In this document: one piece after another, positions 61,595-64,000 of the stretch | Position numbering within the stretch: position 1 is the stretch's first letter | Layout of the letters: each line of letters starts with the position of its first letter | Source: Epiperipatus broadwayi | Taxonomy: Eukaryota > Onychophora > Udeonychophora > Euonychophora > Peripatidae | DNA: 64,000 bases | NCBI GenBank assembly: GCA_028023455.1 | Contig: JAQFVV010006246.1 | Coordinates: 1,539,501-1,603,500, forward strand | Reading direction: 5' to 3' | Made by a program: the position numbers and the translations under genes | The notes under the pieces: generated by a model | Told to the model about the DNA's origin: nothing | Database searches by the model: none | What the model saw: the letters and a program-made list of their open reading frames with translations, nothing else

Positions 61595-62179
61595 ATGGCG
61601 TCTTTAGAAAAAAATATTGAATCAGACAGTGAAAAAAAAAGCAAATCCAACAATTTTAAATTAACCTATGCCAACGCTGCGAAATTAAACAATAAACAGC
61701 ACGTTATAGAAAAAAAACAGACTAGCCGCTTTAGAAAAGTAAACTCAACAGATATTGATGATTTAAATCTAGTAAATAGCGATATTACAGAACCCCCCCC
61801 TACCAACCTATGGAACGAAGAAGAATTACAGTTAATTAATACTAACTTTAACAACACTATTCCTAAAAAACTTTTTAATACATTCAAAAAATTCTTTTCA
61901 ATAAAATCAATAGTTCTAGCGGTTACAGACAAAAACCTAACGCTCTATAAATTTCCGAGAGAATTATTATATGATGAGTTAACAAAAAAAAATTTGTGGG
62001 ATAGTATCGAAAATATTGGAGAACATCCCAACAATAGATACATAGCTATAGAACACCAAAAAACAAGATTTCAAACTCTGGTTAAAACACTTCAAAACTA
62101 CGCCCTAATAATAGTAGATCCAAGTTTACAAAATTATATCACAGGTATTATCAAAAACACATATTTAATTTTAAAGTAA
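61595..62179 (+). CDS. LINE ORF1, N-terminal part (frame ends early)
   Basis: 194 codons from ATG in the context GCCATGG. The product has a charged N-terminus, then TYANAAKLN (a motif common before the core of LINE ORF1/Gag-like proteins), a Pro stretch EPPPTNLW, and a globular part with FPRELLYDEL, EHPNNRYIAIEHQKTRFQ and YALIIVDPSLQNY. The frame ends at TAA 62177-62179, but the protein clearly continues in the -1 frame (from about 62164), so a single-base loss near the TATTTAAT at 62162-62169 is likely. ORF1 proteins bind element RNA. A decayed homologue lies at 35968-36450. The homologue shows the same continuity, which supports calling this a frameshift. Confidence 0.75.
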   Translation: MASLEKNIESDSEKKSKSNNFKLTYANAAKLNNKQHVIEKKQTSRFRKVNSTDIDDLNLVNSDITEPPPTNLWNEEELQLINTNFNNTIPKKLFNTFKKFFSIKSIVLAVTDKNLTLYKFPRELLYDELTKKNLWDSIENIGEHPNNRYIAIEHQKTRFQTLVKTLQNYALIIVDPSLQNYITGIIKNTYLILK

Positions 62180-62892
62180 AATTAAATGATAATATTGACC
62201 CAGAAAACATACCCACTCAAATAATAGATCAAGATGCAGTATTAACTCTTTATATAAGGGGACTAAGACCACAATGTTTTGCATGCAAGGATCGAGGACA
62301 CTTAGCAATCAACTGTAATGCAAAACAGGCCAACAAAAATAATAATAATGAAATTCAACTTGAAGAAACAAAAACATCAAACCAACTAGATAAAACTACA
62401 AATAAACTTGAAATAACTAATAAAAATGATACTAATGAAAATTATAATAGCACCGATATGCTTTTAGACATATCAATTAAAAAAAATAAAAGCAAAAATC
62501 AAATACCAGATAAACAAGTGACAACAAATAATACGTGTATAAATAATGAAAAAATAGCCCTAACAAAACTTGCAATCAGAAATAATACATCTCAAGAAAT
62601 AATGGAAGATCTCAGCACAAATTCATCACTAAGTACACCAACTAATCAAAAGCAGAAAAGAAGACTACCTGGAAGACCACCAAAAAAAAACAAAAGGGTC
62701 AAAAAAGTCAAAACAGAACAATATGACAATTCTAGTTACTTACAGCTAGATGACACAAGCAGCACATCAGATGAGGATTTAGAACTAAATTATCAAGATG
62801 CCCAAGATCAACCACAAATAGCTACCCAAATAACTAACACACAACCACGAACAATACTTAAACATAATGAAATTAAAAATTGCAGCAATTAA
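62164..62892 (+). CDS. LINE ORF1, C-terminal part (CCHC knuckle, AT-hook-like)
   Basis: Continues ORF1 in the shifted frame to TAA at 62890-62892. NIPTQIIDQDAVLTLYIRGL leads into a knuckle CFACKDRGHLAINC (62275-62316), an exact C-x2-C-x4-H-x4-C. After an Asn/Thr-rich linker comes a basic patch LPGRPPKKNKR (about 62662-62697) whose GRP core is AT-hook-like, then an acidic tail (TSSTSDEDLEL). The knuckle should bind RNA or single-stranded DNA; the GRP patch suggests AT-rich DNA contact (inference). Overlaps the start of ORF2 by 26 bp, a common LINE arrangement. An internal ATG at 62458 is not the natural start. Confidence 0.78.
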   Translation, partial: FNFKVKLNDNIDPENIPTQIIDQDAVLTLYIRGLRPQCFACKDRGHLAINCNAKQANKNNNNEIQLEETKTSNQLDKTTNKLEITNKNDTNENYNSTDMLLDISIKKNKSKNQIPDKQVTTNNTCINNEKIALTKLAIRNNTSQEIMEDLSTNSSLSTPTNQKQKRRLPGRPPKKNKRVKKVKTEQYDNSSYLQLDDTSSTSDEDLELNYQDAQDQPQIATQITNTQPRTILKHNEIKNCSN

Positions 62893-64000
62893 TGTAAGAG
62901 GCCTGAACTCAACTACAAAAATTCATAAACTTAAACAATGGATCAGAAATACACAACCACACATACTTGGATTACTGGAAACAAAAATCTACACTGGATC
63001 AAAAACAGAACCAGCTAAATATCTAAGTAAAGAAGGATTTTGTGCCTGCTCAAGAGATTCATCATCTCCCTCAGCAGGTACTGCTATCCTAATTACCCCA
63101 AAATGTTTTTTCACTACATTTAAAATAATATATATTGATTCTAATATGCTTATTACAACTTTTCAACATAAAATTATAATTATTAATATAATATTTATCT
63201 ACATGCCAATACAACACATCAGAATCAATACCATACTAGCAAACATCAATTCCATGCTAGCAAACACAGCAAATCCAACAATACTAATAGGTGATTTTAA
63301 CACAACATACAAAGAATTCACAGAACGATGGATTCATAAAATATCCATACCACTCATGAATGCACAAGGATTCCTTCCAGAAAATGCAATTTCCTTTCAC
63401 AATGGCCGATTCTCTTCACTAATTGATTTATGTTTCTACTCACCAATGCTTCACCATCTAGTAACAATAAAACTTATGCCATCAGCTTTCTCAGATCACT
63501 CAGCACAGACAATAACAATTAACTTCAATGATATCCAACCATCAACCCTTCCATTCACAAGAACAATTAGAGTTCTATTACCAGTAAACACACCTGAATT
63601 TATTTTTTCTGAAACCTACATCATGATAAACAAGCTTAAAAATATAAAACTCAATTCTATACAACAATATATAGCATTTATAAACATTATTTCATTTAAT
63701 ATCAATCATATAGTAATGAAGCAACCACCACCATCAAAAGTACTGGCACTAGCAGATGAAATTCACAAACGATTAACCATGATTAACCCTTCAAAGCAAA
63801 CACAAAAATACATATTCAAACTTGCACATGCATACAATAATGCATGTGACACCCTTAAAAGCTACCTCAAAATTAAAAAAAGCAAACTATGTCTTACAAA
63901 ACCACACACTTGGACAAGGGAATACATTAGATGGGCACTTGGAAGGCCACAAACTATCAAGGTGCCAATGGCAATACACACAAATCAAGGAACATTTGCA
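62867..64000 (+). CDS. LINE ORF2, apurinic-like endonuclease, open to the window end
   Basis: 378 codons without a stop from ATG 62867 to the edge. The start overlaps the ORF1 end. The endonuclease motifs are in order: INVRG with Asn9, LLETK with Glu38, FIYMP with Tyr112, LIGDFN with Asp143 and Asn145, LIDLCF with Asp187, and AFSDHSAQ with Ser209-Asp210-His211. These are the catalytic positions of the APE/exonuclease III-like nucleases of non-LTR retrotransposons, which nick the target to prime reverse transcription. All key residues are present, so the domain may be functional. The RT should follow outside the window; the remaining residues (215-378, KQPPPSKVLALADE, WTREYIRWALG) are the linker. 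The exact clade cannot be fixed without the RT. Confidence 0.88.
   Translation, partial: MKLKIAAINVRGLNSTTKIHKLKQWIRNTQPHILGLLETKIYTGSKTEPAKYLSKEGFCACSRDSSSPSAGTAILITPKCFFTTFKIIYIDSNMLITTFQHKIIIINIIFIYMPIQHIRINTILANINSMLANTANPTILIGDFNTTYKEFTERWIHKISIPLMNAQGFLPENAISFHNGRFSSLIDLCFYSPMLHHLVTIKLMPSAFSDHSAQTITINFNDIQPSTLPFTRTIRVLLPVNTPEFIFSETYIMINKLKNIKLNSIQQYIAFINIISFNINHIVMKQPPPSKVLALADEIHKRLTMINPSKQTQKYIFKLAHAYNNACDTLKSYLKIKKSKLCLTKPHTWTREYIRWALGRPQTIKVPMAIHTNQGTFA

Noticed and set aside
61666-61932. 88-codon ORF on the - strand
   Set aside because: Antisense shadow of LINE ORF1.

Overview
The window is strongly AT-rich eukaryotic DNA from an animal, most likely an invertebrate. The evidence is split genes with GT-AG introns of 5-12 kb, extracellular CUB domains, and a wide mix of animal-type retroelements (Ty3/gypsy, Penelope-like, RTE, other non-LTR LINEs) and fold-back repeats. 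I cannot name the species. Nothing looks bacterial or viral in layout.

The one host gene I can support is a multi-CUB-domain protein on the + strand. Six internal exons (7049-7230, 18993-19155, 31453-31634, 39910-40078, 50495-50676, 56011-56173) form three complete CUB domains. Each domain is split by a phase-0 intron at the same place, just after the conserved D-x-(L/V)-(E/A) segment, and domains are joined by phase-1 introns. Neither the first nor the last exon of the gene is in the window. The design resembles cubilin-type or other multi-CUB secreted or endocytic proteins, but only three domains are seen, so no gene name is given.

The other 98 percent is intron or flank. 1-3066 holds the 5' half of a decayed Ty3/gypsy element on the - strand (LTR, primer-binding site, gag with two zinc knuckles, protease, broken RT). 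5362-6378 is an internally deleted LTR element on the + strand whose LTR carries a minisatellite. The introns hold a Penelope-like GIY-YIG fragment (about 7.9-8.45 kb) and RT fragment (16.7-17.9 kb), two RTE-type LINE copies (27.8-28.95 and 32.1-33.86 kb), fragments of other LINEs on both strands (35.4-36.45 and 39.3-39.8 kb), an unclassified 2.2-kb element with TGTAACGA/TCGTTACA ends (29223-31428), tRNA-derived SINE-like pieces, and at least nine inverted-repeat elements, including a 666-bp near-perfect palindrome at 44.1-44.8 kb.

The right end, after a roughly 700-bp (ATT)n tract, contains a LINE that is far better preserved than the others: a CCHC/AT-hook ORF1 (61595-62892, one frameshift) overlapping an apurinic-type endonuclease ORF2 that is open to the window edge (62867-64000). 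Immediately upstream, and of opposite strand composition (T-rich sense rather than A-rich), is a two-PHD-finger ORF followed in another frame by a long acidic Asn-rich ORF with internal duplications (59689-61417). Whether those two ORFs belong to the LINE is the most interesting open question. I found no wholly new biological system that can be claimed with confidence from sequence alone.
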